From NCBI RefSeq assembly GCF_007993815.1, contig NZ_VJWE01000011.1, forward strand, positions 62,001 through 126,000: a stretch of DNA of 64,000 bases. Reading direction: 5' to 3'. Both the position numbers and the translations under genes were made by a program. This document shows, in pieces, positions 1 to 8,124 of the stretch. The DNA is from Acidovorax delafieldii (GTDB lineage Bacteria > Pseudomonadota > Gammaproteobacteria > Burkholderiales > Burkholderiaceae_C). Position 1 is the stretch's first letter. Each line of letters begins with the position of its first letter. The notes beneath the pieces were generated by a model. The model saw only the letters and a program-made list of their open reading frames with translations, searched no databases and was not told where the DNA came from.

Positions 1-326
1 TGGAGGCCGCACGTGTGGACGGCGCCGGTCCGATGCGCTTTTTCAAGGACATCCTGGTGCCGCTGTCGCGCACTTCGGTTGCCGCACTGTTCGTGATTCA
101 GTTCATCTACGGCTGGAACCAGTACCTGTGGCCGCTCTTGGTGACCACGTCCGAAGACATGTACCCGGTGGTCATCGGCATCAAGCGCATGCTGGCCGGT
201 GGCGACGCAGGCAACGAATGGAACATCGTGATGGCCACGGCCCTCTTGGCCATGCTGCCGCCTGCCTTTGTGGTGGTCGTCATGCAACGCTGGTTCGTCA
301 AGGGCCTGGTGGACACCGAAAAATAA
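1..326 (+). CDS. ugpE: Glycerol-3-phosphate ABC transporter permease UgpE (C-terminal part)
   Basis: Inner-membrane permease of the sn-glycerol-3-phosphate importer, which pairs with UgpA and is driven by UgpC. Only the last 107 residues lie in the window, and the reading frame is open to the left edge. The visible part begins with the EAA loop (EAARVDGAG), the coupling helix that docks on the ATPase, followed by two membrane segments (around [13 protein letters not shown] and the [14 protein letters not shown] stretch). The stop TAA at 324-326 is followed by one copy of the dispersed repeat and then ugpC. Family assignment rests on the EAA loop and on the downstream ugpC and ugpQ. Confidence 0.93.
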   Translation, partial: EAARVDGAGPMRFFKDILVPLSRTSVAALFVIQFIYGWNQYLWPLLVTTSEDMYPVVIGIKRMLAGGDAGNEWNIVMATALLAMLPPAFVVVVMQRWFVKGLVDTEK

Positions 327-330
327 GACA

Positions 331-380
331 AAACTCCTGCAAGCGCTTGTTCAATAAGCCCCTGTAGCTATCAAATTCAT
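331..380. repeat. Dispersed AGCTATCAAA repeat, copy 1
   Basis: Intergenic copy between ugpE and ugpC. It shows the family's hallmarks: an AAGCGCTTG core at the left and TAGCTATCAAATTCAT at the right. The ugpC start codon lies eight bases after it, with no clear ribosome binding site between them. Confidence 0.6.
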
Positions 381-387
381 TGCACAT

Positions 388-1398
388 ATGGCATCCCTCT
401 CTCTTCGCAACATCGTCAAGCGCTACGGCGTGGGCCCCAAGGCCAACCAGGTCATCCACGGCGTGAACGCCGAGGTCAAGGACGGCGAGTTCGTCGTCAT
501 CGTTGGCCCCTCGGGCTGCGGCAAGTCCACCCTGCTGCGCATGGTCGCGGGCCTGGAAGAAATCTCCGGCGGCGAACTGCGCATTGGCGACCGTGTGGTC
601 AACGACCTGGAACCCGCCCAGCGCGACATCGCGATGGTGTTCCAAAACTACGCGCTGTACCCCCACATGACGAACTTCGAGAACATGGCCTATGGCCTGA
701 AGATCGCCAAGGTACCCAAGGAAGAGATCAAGGCGCGCGTCGACAAGGCCGCCAAGATCCTCGAACTGGGCCACCTGCTGGAGCGCAAGCCGCGCGAGCT
801 GTCAGGCGGCCAGCGCCAGCGCGTGGCCATGGGCCGCGCCATCGTGCGCCAGCCCCAGGTGTTCCTGTTTGACGAGCCGCTGTCCAACCTGGACGCCAAG
901 CTGCGCGCCCAGACCCGCCTCGAAATCCAGAAGCTGCACCGCGAACTGGGCATCACCAGCCTGTTCGTGACACACGACCAGGTCGAGGCCATGACGCTGG
1001 CCCAGCGCATGATCGTGATGAACGCGGGCAACATGGAGCAGTTCGGCACGCCCGAAGAGGTCTACCACACGCCCGCCTCCACCTTCGTGGCCAGTTTCAT
1101 CGGCTCGCCGCCGATGAACCTGCTCAAAAACGCACCAGGCGCCAAACCGGGCACCATTTTGGGCATCCGCCCGGAGCATCTGGATGTGCGCAGCGAGGGT
1201 TGGGCCGTTACCGTCGAAACTGTGGAGTTGCTGGGTGCCGAGCGCCTGATCTACGGCCGCATCAACGGCGAACAGATCATCGTGCGGGTAGAAGAAGGCA
1301 CCCACGCGCCGCAGCCGGATGCGGTGATCCACGTCGTGCCCCGTCCCGACCGCCTGCACGCTTTCGATGCCACCACCGGTAAACGCATCCCCGACTGA
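388..1398 (+). CDS. ugpC: Glycerol-3-phosphate ABC transporter ATP-binding protein UgpC
   Basis: Cytoplasmic ATPase of the ugp importer (336 residues, normal for the MalK/UgpC group). It has a Walker A motif GPSGCGKST at residues 40-48, a signature LSGGQRQRV near 137, Walker [12 protein letters not shown] near 157, an H-loop FVTHDQ near 195 and a C-terminal TOBE-type regulatory region from about 235. The ATG at 388 opens the conserved [14 protein letters not shown] start; no good ribosome binding site is visible because a repeat copy occupies the gap. Its 3' end overlaps the next gene by 32 bases. MalK-type proteins are much alike, so the substrate is inferred from ugpE upstream and ugpQ downstream. 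Confidence 0.95.
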   Translation: MASLSLRNIVKRYGVGPKANQVIHGVNAEVKDGEFVVIVGPSGCGKSTLLRMVAGLEEISGGELRIGDRVVNDLEPAQRDIAMVFQNYALYPHMTNFENMAYGLKIAKVPKEEIKARVDKAAKILELGHLLERKPRELSGGQRQRVAMGRAIVRQPQVFLFDEPLSNLDAKLRAQTRLEIQKLHRELGITSLFVTHDQVEAMTLAQRMIVMNAGNMEQFGTPEEVYHTPASTFVASFIGSPPMNLLKNAPGAKPGTILGIRPEHLDVRSEGWAVTVETVELLGAERLIYGRINGEQIIVRVEEGTHAPQPDAVIHVVPRPDRLHAFDATTGKRIPD

Positions 1399-1771
1399 GC
1401 CCGTGCAGCCGCCTGAAGCCGCCCGCGCCGGGCGCGGGGTTCTGGCCACCGTGCCGGTGCTGGCCTCGCTACACTTGGCGGAGACCCGGCAGTTCTACGT
1501 CGAGCGACTGGGGTTCACCGCACTGCTGGAGATGGATAACTACCTGATCCTGCAGCGCGATGGCTGCGAGCTGCACTTCTGGCCCTGCACCGAGCGCCAC
1601 ATTGCAGAAAACACTTCGTGCTACGTGCGTGCAGACACTGGGTTGCTGCATGCGGATTTCACGGCACGCGGCCTGCAACTGGCACCTCCCACTGTCCAGC
1701 CCTGGGGCATGAAGGAGATGTATGTCATCGACCCCCATGGCAATCTGCTGAAATTTGGTGAACCCGCATGA
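1367..1771 (+). CDS. VOC superfamily (glyoxalase/bleomycin-resistance fold) protein
   Basis: A 134-residue protein with one vicinal-oxygen-chelate module. Visible are the first strand and helix ([22 protein letters not shown]), a conserved central [16 protein letters not shown] segment and the closing [13 protein letters not shown] strand typical of bleomycin-resistance-like proteins. The substrate cannot be read from sequence. The ATG at 1367 overlaps ugpC by 32 bases and adds about 24 residues without family features, so one of the in-frame GTG codons near 1457-1463 could be the real start. Its stop overlaps the ugpQ start as ATGA, so it is translated as part of the ugp operon. Confidence 0.85.
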   Translation: MPPPVNASPTEPVQPPEAARAGRGVLATVPVLASLHLAETRQFYVERLGFTALLEMDNYLILQRDGCELHFWPCTERHIAENTSCYVRADTGLLHADFTARGLQLAPPTVQPWGMKEMYVIDPHGNLLKFGEPA

Positions 1772-2529
1772 GCGCACCCTCGTCTACCCTGGCCCCCTGG
1801 CCCTACCCCCGCTGGATCGCCCACCGCGGTGCGGGCAAGCTGGCCCCTGAGAACACCTTGGCCGCCTTCCGGCTGGGTGCCCAATACGGCTACCGCATGT
1901 TCGAGTGCGACGCCAAGCTCAGCAGCGACGGCGTGCCTTTTCTGATGCACGACGCCACGCTGGAGCGCACGACCAACGGCCACGGCACCGGCGGCGACCT
2001 GCCCTGGACCCAGCTCGCCCAGCTGGATGCAGGTGGCTGGCATTCCCGCAGCTACGCGGGCGAGCCCCTTCCCACACTGGAGAACCTGGCGCGCTACTGC
2101 ATTGCCAACGGGTTTTTTTTGAACATCGAGATCAAGCCCACACCAGGCCAGGAAGAAGTTACCGGCCGCGTGGTGGGCGAATACGCCGCACGGCTATGGC
2201 AAGGGCAGGCCGTGCCGCCCTTGTTCTCGTCGTTCAAGCCCGAGGCGCTGGCGGGCGCCATGGCCACCGCGCCCCACCTGCCCCGCGCGCTGCTCATCGA
2301 CGCGCTGTGGGACGGATGCTTTGACAAGGCGCAGGCGCTCGGCTGTGTGGCCATCGTGTGCAACCACGCGCTGTGGGACCCGGCCCTGGTGGCGCAAGTC
2401 CACGGCTTGGGCATGCGCACGCTGAGCTACACGGTGAACGACGACTGGGCGGCGCAGCGCCTCATCGCGCTGGGCACGGACGGCATCATCACCGACCGCG
2501 TGGATTTCTTCTCGCCCGCCACGCCGTAG
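1768..2529 (+). CDS. ugpQ: Glycerophosphodiester phosphodiesterase
   Basis: Hydrolyses glycerophosphodiesters to glycerol-3-phosphate and an alcohol, which fits its place behind the ugp transporter. 253 residues. The GDPD active-site motifs are present: AHRGAGKLAPENT near residues 14-26 (catalytic His and a metal-binding Glu), FECDAKLSSDG and the second His in FLMHDATLERTTNG. No signal peptide is seen, so it should act in the cytoplasm on imported or internal substrate, like E. coli UgpQ. The start is an ATGA overlap with the VOC gene. A run of eight T (2113-2120) lies within the gene. Confidence 0.95.
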   Translation: MSAPSSTLAPWPYPRWIAHRGAGKLAPENTLAAFRLGAQYGYRMFECDAKLSSDGVPFLMHDATLERTTNGHGTGGDLPWTQLAQLDAGGWHSRSYAGEPLPTLENLARYCIANGFFLNIEIKPTPGQEEVTGRVVGEYAARLWQGQAVPPLFSSFKPEALAGAMATAPHLPRALLIDALWDGCFDKAQALGCVAIVCNHALWDPALVAQVHGLGMRTLSYTVNDDWAAQRLIALGTDGIITDRVDFFSPATP

Positions 2530-2602
2530 GGCGCATCTTCCAACCAACCCCGCCCCAAGCCAGCGCCACCGGGGACCGGGTTTGCCGGGCCACCGGTGGA
2601 GT

Positions 2603-2639
2603 CCCCCTACAGGGCGAAGGCGCACAGCGCCTCAGGGGG
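2603..2639. terminator. Nested hairpin between convergent genes
   Basis: Outer arms CCCCCT (2603-2608) and AGGGGG (2634-2639) enclose an inner hairpin GGCGC-ACA-GCGCC (2619-2631). It lies between the convergent ugpQ and Bug-receptor genes and ends one base before the receptor's stop codon, so it could end transcription from both sides. There is no T-run, so this is a structural inference. Confidence 0.45.
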
Positions 2640-3608
2640 TCAATCGAGTTTCGCGCCAGACTTCTTGACGGCGTCGGCCCAGCGGGGCATCTCCGAGGCC
2701 AGGAACTTGGCAAAGTCGTCCGCACCCAGAAACGCCGGATCGGCCCCCTGGCTCACCATGCGGTTGCGCACATCGGGCATCTGCAACACCTGGCCAAAGG
2801 CGTCACTGAGCTTGTTGACCACATCCTTGGGCGTGCCTGCGGGCGCCAGAAAGCCATAGAAGCCCACCACCTCAAAGCCCTTGATGCCGCTCTCGATCAC
2901 CGTGGGCACTTCGGGCAGCGCGGGGTTGCGCTCCTTGCTGGTCACGGCCAGGGCGCGCACCTTGCCTTGCTTGTGGTACGACGCAGCCTGCGGAATGCTC
3001 TCGGCCATGAACTGCACCTGCCCGCCCATGAGGTCGGTGAATGCCGGCGCGCTGCCCCGGTAGGGGATGTGCACCATGAACAGGCCCGTGGCGGTCTTGA
3101 ACATCTCGGGCACCAGGTGGCTGATGCCGCCATTGCCCGCCGAGCCAAAGTTGACCTGACCGGGCCGCGACTTGGCATAGGCCATGAACTCCTGCAGATT
3201 CTTGGCGGGCACGCTGGTGTTGACCAGCAAGGCCAGCGGCTGCATGGCCGTGCGCGCCACAGGCACAAAGTCCTTGAGGGTGGCATAGGGCAGGCGGCTG
3301 TACAGCGCGGGGTTGATGACCATCACCCCGGTGTTGGCCAGCATGATGGTGTGGCCGTCAGGGGGCGCTTTCATCACCTCCTGCGCGCCCACGGTGCCAC
3401 CGGCTCCGGCCTTGTAGTCCATCACCACCGGCTGGCCCAGCACGGTCTGCAGCTTGTCGGACAGCAGGCGCGCATGCTGGTCCAGCGGCCCGCCGGCGGG
3501 GAAGCCCACCACGATACGGATGGGCTTGGACGGAAACGCCTGCGCTTGCACGGCGGCAGCAAAGGCCAGGCCTGCGGCCAGGGTGATGCAGGTACGCAGC
3601 AGCTTCAT
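2640..3608 (-). CDS. Bug/TctC-family periplasmic solute-binding protein
   Basis: Periplasmic receptor of the large Bordetella-uptake-gene (tripartite tricarboxylate transporter) family, 322 residues. The signal peptide MKLLRTCITLAAGLAFAAAVQAQA is clear, followed by the family signature FPSKPIRIVVGFPAGGPLDQHARLLSDKL and the later VNFGSAGNG and HIPYRGSAPAFTDLMGGQVQ ligand-loop motifs. The start at 3608 has a GGAG ribosome binding site eight bases upstream; a longer reading to 3713 adds 35 residues before the signal peptide and is rejected. No TctA/TctB membrane genes are adjacent, which is usual for Bug receptors. The ligand cannot be predicted. Confidence 0.92.
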   Translation of the reverse strand: MKLLRTCITLAAGLAFAAAVQAQAFPSKPIRIVVGFPAGGPLDQHARLLSDKLQTVLGQPVVMDYKAGAGGTVGAQEVMKAPPDGHTIMLANTGVMVINPALYSRLPYATLKDFVPVARTAMQPLALLVNTSVPAKNLQEFMAYAKSRPGQVNFGSAGNGGISHLVPEMFKTATGLFMVHIPYRGSAPAFTDLMGGQVQFMAESIPQAASYHKQGKVRALAVTSKERNPALPEVPTVIESGIKGFEVVGFYGFLAPAGTPKDVVNKLSDAFGQVLQMPDVRNRMVSQGADPAFLGADDFAKFLASEMPRWADAVKKSGAKLD

Positions 3609-3781
3609 GGGGTTGTCTCCAGCATTGGTTGTGGGTGTACGGGGGTGTTCGCTAGTTCCGTCAGAGCGGGCCATGGCAACCGTCCTGGAAGGTGTAAAGA
3701 GGCTATCAGACACCAGGGCGCGACAGCCCTCCAGATCACCTCTCGCAAACCCTCAAAACACGTGACGGCTTGCTGAAAGCT

Positions 3782-4060
3782 TCAAGCCTTCCAGCCCCGC
3801 ACCAGCACCCACTGGCAAGTGGCGCAGGCCACCACCAGCGCGGCATAGGTGAGCATCTTGCCGTCACGTCCCCACAGCACCAGCCCTGCCGCGAGCACCG
3901 CCACCCCCACGGCAAACAGAATCGCCCAACGCAGCCACACAGACATCGCAGAGGCACTGCGGGAGCCCACCAGACGGCCCGAAAGCACCAACACCAGCGC
4001 CATGGCGGCAGCGGGTGCGACAAAGTTGAGGAGGTGGTTGACGATGTCCAGCGGACCCAT
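3782..4060 (-). CDS. Small membrane protein, unknown function
   Basis: A hypothetical protein of 92 residues from the ATG at 4060; a TTG at 4093 would give 103. It shows three or four hydrophobic segments (LLNFVAPAAAMALVLVLSG, WAILFAVGVAVLAAGLVLW and MLTYAALVVACATCQWVLV), consistent with a small inner-membrane protein. It is divergent from hemA, and the two start regions are only about 70 bases apart. No family was recognised. The hydrophobic periodicity and its length in a dense region support it as a real gene. Confidence 0.65.
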   Translation of the reverse strand: MGPLDIVNHLLNFVAPAAAMALVLVLSGRLVGSRSASAMSVWLRWAILFAVGVAVLAAGLVLWGRDGKMLTYAALVVACATCQWVLVRGWKA

Positions 4061-4118
4061 GGAATTGACCCAAATCAAGGCTTGAACAAGCAAGGCCGCC
4101 TGTTCGGGCCAACAATTT

Positions 4119-4124
4119 TATAAT
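4119..4124 (+). promoter_or_regulatory. Candidate -10 box for hemA
   Basis: A perfect TATAAT ends only eight bases before the hemA ATG (4133). No convincing -35 box is seen at 16-18 bp upstream. If used, transcription would start almost at the start codon, giving a nearly leaderless mRNA. Confidence 0.4.
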
Positions 4125-4132
4125 TGCAGCTT

Positions 4133-5464
4133 ATGGCAGTCTGGGCCCTCGGCATCAACCACACCACCGCGCCGCTCGATCTGCGCGGCCGGTTTGCGTT
4201 TGCGCTCGATCAGATCGCCCCCACATTGCACGGTTTGCGCCAGTCGCTGGGCAACTCTGGCGGCACTGCCAGCCGCCACCCCGGGGTGGAAACCGCCATC
4301 ATCTCCACCTGCAATCGCACCGAAATTTACTGTGCCGGCGACCAGCCCGCAGTGGACCACACGCTGGGCTGGCTGGCCCACAGCGGCGGCGTGAGCCCCG
4401 CGCTGCTGCGCTCGCACTCCTACACGCTGGAAGACAGTCTCGTCGCACGCCACGCCTTCCGCGTGGCCAGCGGACTCGATTCCATGGTGCTGGGCGAGGC
4501 CCAGATCCTGGGCCAGATGAAAGACGCGGTGCGCGCTGCGGAAACAGCTGGCGCTTTGGGCACCACGCTCAACCAGCTGTTCCAGCGCAGCTTTGCCGTG
4601 GCCAAGGAGGTGCGCACCAGCACCGAGATCGGCGCACACAGCATCAGCATGGCCGCCGCCGCCGTGCGCCTGGCCAGCCAGCTGTTTGAAGACCTCTCCA
4701 AGATCCGCGTGCTGTTCGTCGGCGCGGGCGAGATGATCGAGCTGTGCGCCACGCACTTTGCCGCCAAGAACCCCAAGCAGATCGCCATTGCCAACCGCAC
4801 GCTGGAACGCGGCGAAAAGCTCGCCACCCGCTTTGGCGGCGAGGTAATGCGCCTGGCCGACCTGCCCGAGCGCCTGCACGAGTTCGACGCCGTCATCAGC
4901 TGCACCGCCAGCAGCCTGCCCATCATCGGCCTGGGTGCCGTGGAGCGCGCCCTCAAGAAGCGCCGCCACCGCCCCATGTTCATGGTCGATCTTGCCGTGC
5001 CGCGCGACATCGAGCCCGAGGTCAAGGCCCTGGGCGACGTGTACCTCTACACCGTGGACGACCTGGCCACTGTGGTGCAAACCGCGCAGGCCAACCGCCA
5101 GGCCGCCGTGGCGCAGGCCGAGGCCATCATCGACGCGGGCGTGCAAAGCTTCATGCACTGGATGGAGCTGCGCAGCCCCGCAGCCGCCGAGGGTGGCGTG
5201 GTGCCGCTGATCCAGCAGCTCAACGCCCAGACGGACGAGTGGCGCGCGCTGGAAATCGCCCGTGCCAAGAAGCTGCTGGCCAAGGGCGAGGACGTGGACG
5301 CCGTGCTCGAAGCCCTGTCGCGCGGCCTCACACAGAAAATGCTGCACGGCACCCTGGCCGAGCTGCGCGCGGGCGACGCCGAGATGCGCGCCCAGACGGC
5401 CCAGACCGTCTCGCGCCTGTTCCTGCGCTCGCAAAGCAAGACGCCCAACAACAACGGCCTGTAG
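4133..5464 (+). CDS. hemA: Glutamyl-tRNA reductase
   Basis: Reduces glutamyl-tRNA(Glu) to glutamate-1-semialdehyde with NADPH, the first step of C5 haem synthesis. 443 residues from the ATG at 4133. The catalytic cysteine is C60 in STCNRTEIY, the N-terminal domain carries the conserved [11 protein letters not shown], and a Rossmann NADPH site VLFVGAGEM lies near residue 190 with the C-terminal dimerisation helix after about 310. A TTG three codons earlier would lengthen it slightly, but [10 protein letters not shown] is the family-like start. The prfA and prmC genes follow on the same strand, the usual hemA-prfA-prmC order. Confidence 0.97.
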   Translation: MAVWALGINHTTAPLDLRGRFAFALDQIAPTLHGLRQSLGNSGGTASRHPGVETAIISTCNRTEIYCAGDQPAVDHTLGWLAHSGGVSPALLRSHSYTLEDSLVARHAFRVASGLDSMVLGEAQILGQMKDAVRAAETAGALGTTLNQLFQRSFAVAKEVRTSTEIGAHSISMAAAAVRLASQLFEDLSKIRVLFVGAGEMIELCATHFAAKNPKQIAIANRTLERGEKLATRFGGEVMRLADLPERLHEFDAVISCTASSLPIIGLGAVERALKKRRHRPMFMVDLAVPRDIEPEVKALGDVYLYTVDDLATVVQTAQANRQAAVAQAEAIIDAGVQSFMHWMELRSPAAAEGGVVPLIQQLNAQTDEWRALEIARAKKLLAKGEDVDAVLEALSRGLTQKMLHGTLAELRAGDAEMRAQTAQTVSRLFLRSQSKTPNNNGL

Positions 5465-5495
5465 CGGCGCTCGCCCGCTCCACAGCCGTTCCGAT

Positions 5496-5561
5496 TTGAG
5501 CCAAATCGGCCCCAGGCGCATGATTTACATGCTCCAATAGCTACCAAATTTGTAGCAAATC
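5496..5561. repeat. Dispersed AGCTATCAAA repeat, copy 2
   Basis: Lies between hemA and prfA. It has a TTTGAGCCAAATCG left end, a GGCGCATGATTTACATGC middle and AATAGCTACCAAATTTGTAG at the right. It matches copy 3 along its whole length at the level of pattern. The prfA ATG is about 16 bases beyond it. Confidence 0.6.
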
Positions 5562-5577
5562 ATTTTTCCAGAATTCC

Positions 5578-6666
5578 ATGAAACCCTTTCTCCGAAGCCA
5601 GCTGGAGCGCTACGCACAGCGCCTGGGCGAACTCGACTTCCTGCTCTCGCGTGAAGACATCATGAGCGACATGGCGCAGTACCGGCGCATCTCCGTCGAG
5701 CATGCCGAGGTCACGCAGGTCGCCGGCCGCTACGCCCGCTACCAGCAGCGCGAGGCCGACCTGGCGGGTGCGCGCGAGATGCTGGCCGACCCCGACATGG
5801 CCGAGATGGCACAGGAAGAAATCACCAGTGCCGAGGCCGAGCTGCTGCAACTGGAAGACGAACTGCAGCGCCTGCTTTTACCGAAGGACCCCGACGACGC
5901 GCGCAACGCGTTTGTGGAAATCCGCGCGGGCACGGGTGGTGACGAATCCGCCCTGTTCGCGGGCGACCTCACGCGCATGTACACCCGCTACGCCGCCAAC
6001 GTAGGCTGGAAGGTGGAGGTGGTGAGCGAGAACGCGGCCGAGCTCGGCGGCTACAAGGAAATCGTGCTGCGCATAGAGGGTGACCATGTTTACGGGGCTC
6101 TCAAATTCGAATCCGGCGGCCACCGCGTGCAGCGCGTGCCCGCCACCGAAACCCAGGGCCGCATCCATACCAGCGCCTGCACCGTGGCCGTGATGCCCGA
6201 GCCCGACGAGCACGAGGCCATCAAGCTCAACCCGGCAGACCTGCGCATTGACACCTTTCGCGCCAGCGGCGCCGGTGGCCAGCACATCAACAAGACCGAC
6301 TCGGCCGTGCGCGTGGTGCACTTGCCCACCGGCATCGTGGCCGAATGCCAGGACGGCCGCAGCCAGCACAGCAACAAGGCCAAGGCGCTGCAGGTACTGC
6401 AGGCGCGCATCCAGGAGAAAGAGCGCAGCGAGCGCGCCGCCAAGGAGGCCGCGCTGCGCAAGGGCCTGATCGGCAGCGGCGACCGCAGCGACCGCATCCG
6501 CACCTACAACTTCCCGCAGGGGCGGCTCACGGACCACCGCATCAACCTCACGCTGTACAAGCTGCTGTACGTGATGGAAGGCGACCTGGGCGATGTGCTG
6601 CAGGCCCTGCAGCATGCCCGCGAGGCCGAGCAGCTGGAAGAGCTGGAGATGGGCGCCACCGGGTGA
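5578..6666 (+). CDS. prfA: Peptide chain release factor 1
   Basis: Cytoplasmic class I release factor that reads UAG and UAA and triggers peptide release. 362 residues, normal length. The stop-codon-reading tripeptide PAT is at residues 188-190 and the catalytic GGQ at 233-235 ([15 protein letters not shown]), both at the positions found in E. coli RF1. The GGQ glutamine is the one methylated by PrmC, encoded immediately downstream. The preceding gap holds a repeat copy and no obvious ribosome binding site. Confidence 0.98.
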   Translation: MKPFLRSQLERYAQRLGELDFLLSREDIMSDMAQYRRISVEHAEVTQVAGRYARYQQREADLAGAREMLADPDMAEMAQEEITSAEAELLQLEDELQRLLLPKDPDDARNAFVEIRAGTGGDESALFAGDLTRMYTRYAANVGWKVEVVSENAAELGGYKEIVLRIEGDHVYGALKFESGGHRVQRVPATETQGRIHTSACTVAVMPEPDEHEAIKLNPADLRIDTFRASGAGGQHINKTDSAVRVVHLPTGIVAECQDGRSQHSNKAKALQVLQARIQEKERSERAAKEAALRKGLIGSGDRSDRIRTYNFPQGRLTDHRINLTLYKLLYVMEGDLGDVLQALQHAREAEQLEELEMGATG

Positions 6667-6678
6667 GCCAGGCCAGAA

Positions 6679-6739
6679 TTTGAGACAAATTGCCTGGTAG
6701 CGCTAGATTCATATGCCTGAACAGCTATCAAAACAATAG
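6679..6739. repeat. Dispersed AGCTATCAAA repeat, copy 3
   Basis: Runs from TTTGAGACAAATTG through GGTAGCGCTAGATTCATATGCC to AACAGCTATCAAAACAATAG. The last base of the repeat is the first base of the prmC GTG start codon, so the repeat forms the whole prmC leader. Confidence 0.65.
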
Positions 6740-7584
6740 TGAACCACACCACCTCTCCCACCCTCGCCCAGGCTTTGGCGCAGGCACACACCCTGGGCCT
6801 GGCGCGTATCGACGCGCAACTGCTGCTGCTGCACGCCGTCGGTCGGCCTGATGCCGGCCGCGCCTGGCTGCTGGCGCACGACACCGACGCCATGGACGAA
6901 GCCATGCACGCCCAGTTCATCGCCCTGTGCCAGCGCCGCTTGGCGGGCGAGCCGGTGGCCTACCTCACCGGCCGCAAGGAGTTCTACGGCCTGCCGCTGC
7001 AGGTGGACGCGCGCGTGCTGGACCCGCGCCCCGACACCGAAACCCTGGTGGACTGGGCGCTGGAGGTGATCGCCCCGCTGGCATCGCCCCGCGTGGTGGA
7101 CCTGGGCACCGGCAGCGGCGCGATTGCGCTGGCACTGCAAAGCCAGCGCGCCGACGCCCAGATGCTGGCGGTAGATGCAAGTGCCGATGCCCTGGCTGTG
7201 GCGCAGGCCAACGCCGAGCGGCTGGGCCTGCCCGTGCAGTTTCGGCAGGCCAACTGGCTGGTGGGAGTGGAGGGGCCATTCGACGCCATCGTCTCCAACC
7301 CGCCCTACATCGCCAGCGCAGACCCACACCTGGCCGCGCTGACCCACGAGCCCCTGCAAGCCCTGGCCAGCGGAGCGGACGGCCTCGAAGACATCCGCGC
7401 CATCGTCGCCCAGGCGCCCGCCCACCTGCGGCAGGGCGGCTGGCTGCTGCTGGAGCATGGCTACGACCAGGCAGACGCCGTGCAGGCGCTGCTTGCCGCC
7501 CAGAGCTTTGTGCGGGTACAAAGCCGCAATGACCTTGCCGACATCGCACGCTGCACAGGCGGGCAATGGCCGACAGTGAAATAA
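6739..7584 (+). CDS. prmC: Release-factor glutamine N5-methyltransferase
   Basis: Methylates the GGQ glutamine of release factors 1 and 2 with S-adenosylmethionine. 281 residues. SAM-binding motif I DLGTGSG is at residues 121-127 and the glutamine-binding NPPY at 187-190 (FDAIVSNPPYIA). The N-terminal helical domain with the RPDTETLVDW segment is also typical. It starts with GTG at 6739 directly at the end of a repeat copy and has no visible ribosome binding site. It sits next to its substrate's gene, prfA. Confidence 0.97.
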   Translation: MNHTTSPTLAQALAQAHTLGLARIDAQLLLLHAVGRPDAGRAWLLAHDTDAMDEAMHAQFIALCQRRLAGEPVAYLTGRKEFYGLPLQVDARVLDPRPDTETLVDWALEVIAPLASPRVVDLGTGSGAIALALQSQRADAQMLAVDASADALAVAQANAERLGLPVQFRQANWLVGVEGPFDAIVSNPPYIASADPHLAALTHEPLQALASGADGLEDIRAIVAQAPAHLRQGGWLLLEHGYDQADAVQALLAAQSFVRVQSRNDLADIARCTGGQWPTVK

Positions 7585-7644
7585 TCCCTCCATCGCGGGC
7601 CCTCAGCATCCATTCGCCCGCAGCCTCTTTCAAGGAGTTTTCCC

Positions 7645-7968
7645 ATGAGCGACACCCAACAACGCATCGACGGCCTCGTCAAATCCAGCGACATCCTGCT
7701 GTTCATGAAGGGCAGCGCCAGCTTCCCCATGTGTGGCTTCTCCGGCCGCGCCATCCAGATCCTCAAGGCCTGTGGCGTGGACCCGAAGAGCGTGGTCACC
7801 GTCAACGTGCTTGAGGACGACGAAATTCGCCAGGGCATCAAGGAATACAGCAACTGGCCCACGATCCCGCAGCTGTATGTGAAGGGCGAGTTCATCGGCG
7901 GCTCGGACATCATGATGGAGATGTATGAGTCGGGCGAACTCAAGCAAGTGCTGGGCACCGAGGGCTGA
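7645..7968 (+). CDS. grxD: Monothiol glutaredoxin, Grx4 family
   Basis: Small cytoplasmic protein (107 residues) that carries and transfers [2Fe-2S] clusters, usually with BolA-type partners. The CGFS active site is at residues 30-33 (SFPMCGFSGRAIQIL); the glutathione-binding WPTIPQLYVKGEFIGGSDI segment follows. The ribosome binding site AAGGAG lies about eight bases before the ATG at 7645. The gene is followed by a strong terminator. A BolA-family gene is present at 54711 in the same window but in a different operon. Confidence 0.96.
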   Translation: MSDTQQRIDGLVKSSDILLFMKGSASFPMCGFSGRAIQILKACGVDPKSVVTVNVLEDDEIRQGIKEYSNWPTIPQLYVKGEFIGGSDIMMEMYESGELKQVLGTEG

Positions 7969-7998
7969 TCGAAGCGACCCTTGCCTCACCCGCCATCA

Positions 7999-8021
7999 GG
8001 CCGCCTTCGGGCGGCCTTTTT
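7999..8021 (+). terminator. Rho-independent terminator after grxD
   Basis: Hairpin GGCCGCC-TTCG-GGCGGCC at 7999-8016 followed by TTTTT. This is the classic stem, UUCG-type loop and U-tract, and it ends the prfA-prmC-grxD transcription unit. Confidence 0.9.
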
Positions 8022-8124
8022 GTTTGCCCGCAACAGAGGCACCAATCAGGGGCTTTTCCGATGGAGCAGCGGGCATGTTGTGTGCTTGAATGATTGCGTG
8101 ACGTAACCCTCACAGGAGCATGCA

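Noticed and set aside
2113-2120. Run of eight T in ugpQ as a frameshift hot spot
   Set aside because: The frame is intact on both sides, and a single T-run alone does not support phase variation.
4118-5521. A 467-codon minus-strand open frame opposite hemA
   Set aside because: HemA on the plus strand has all catalytic motifs; the antisense product is low in complexity.
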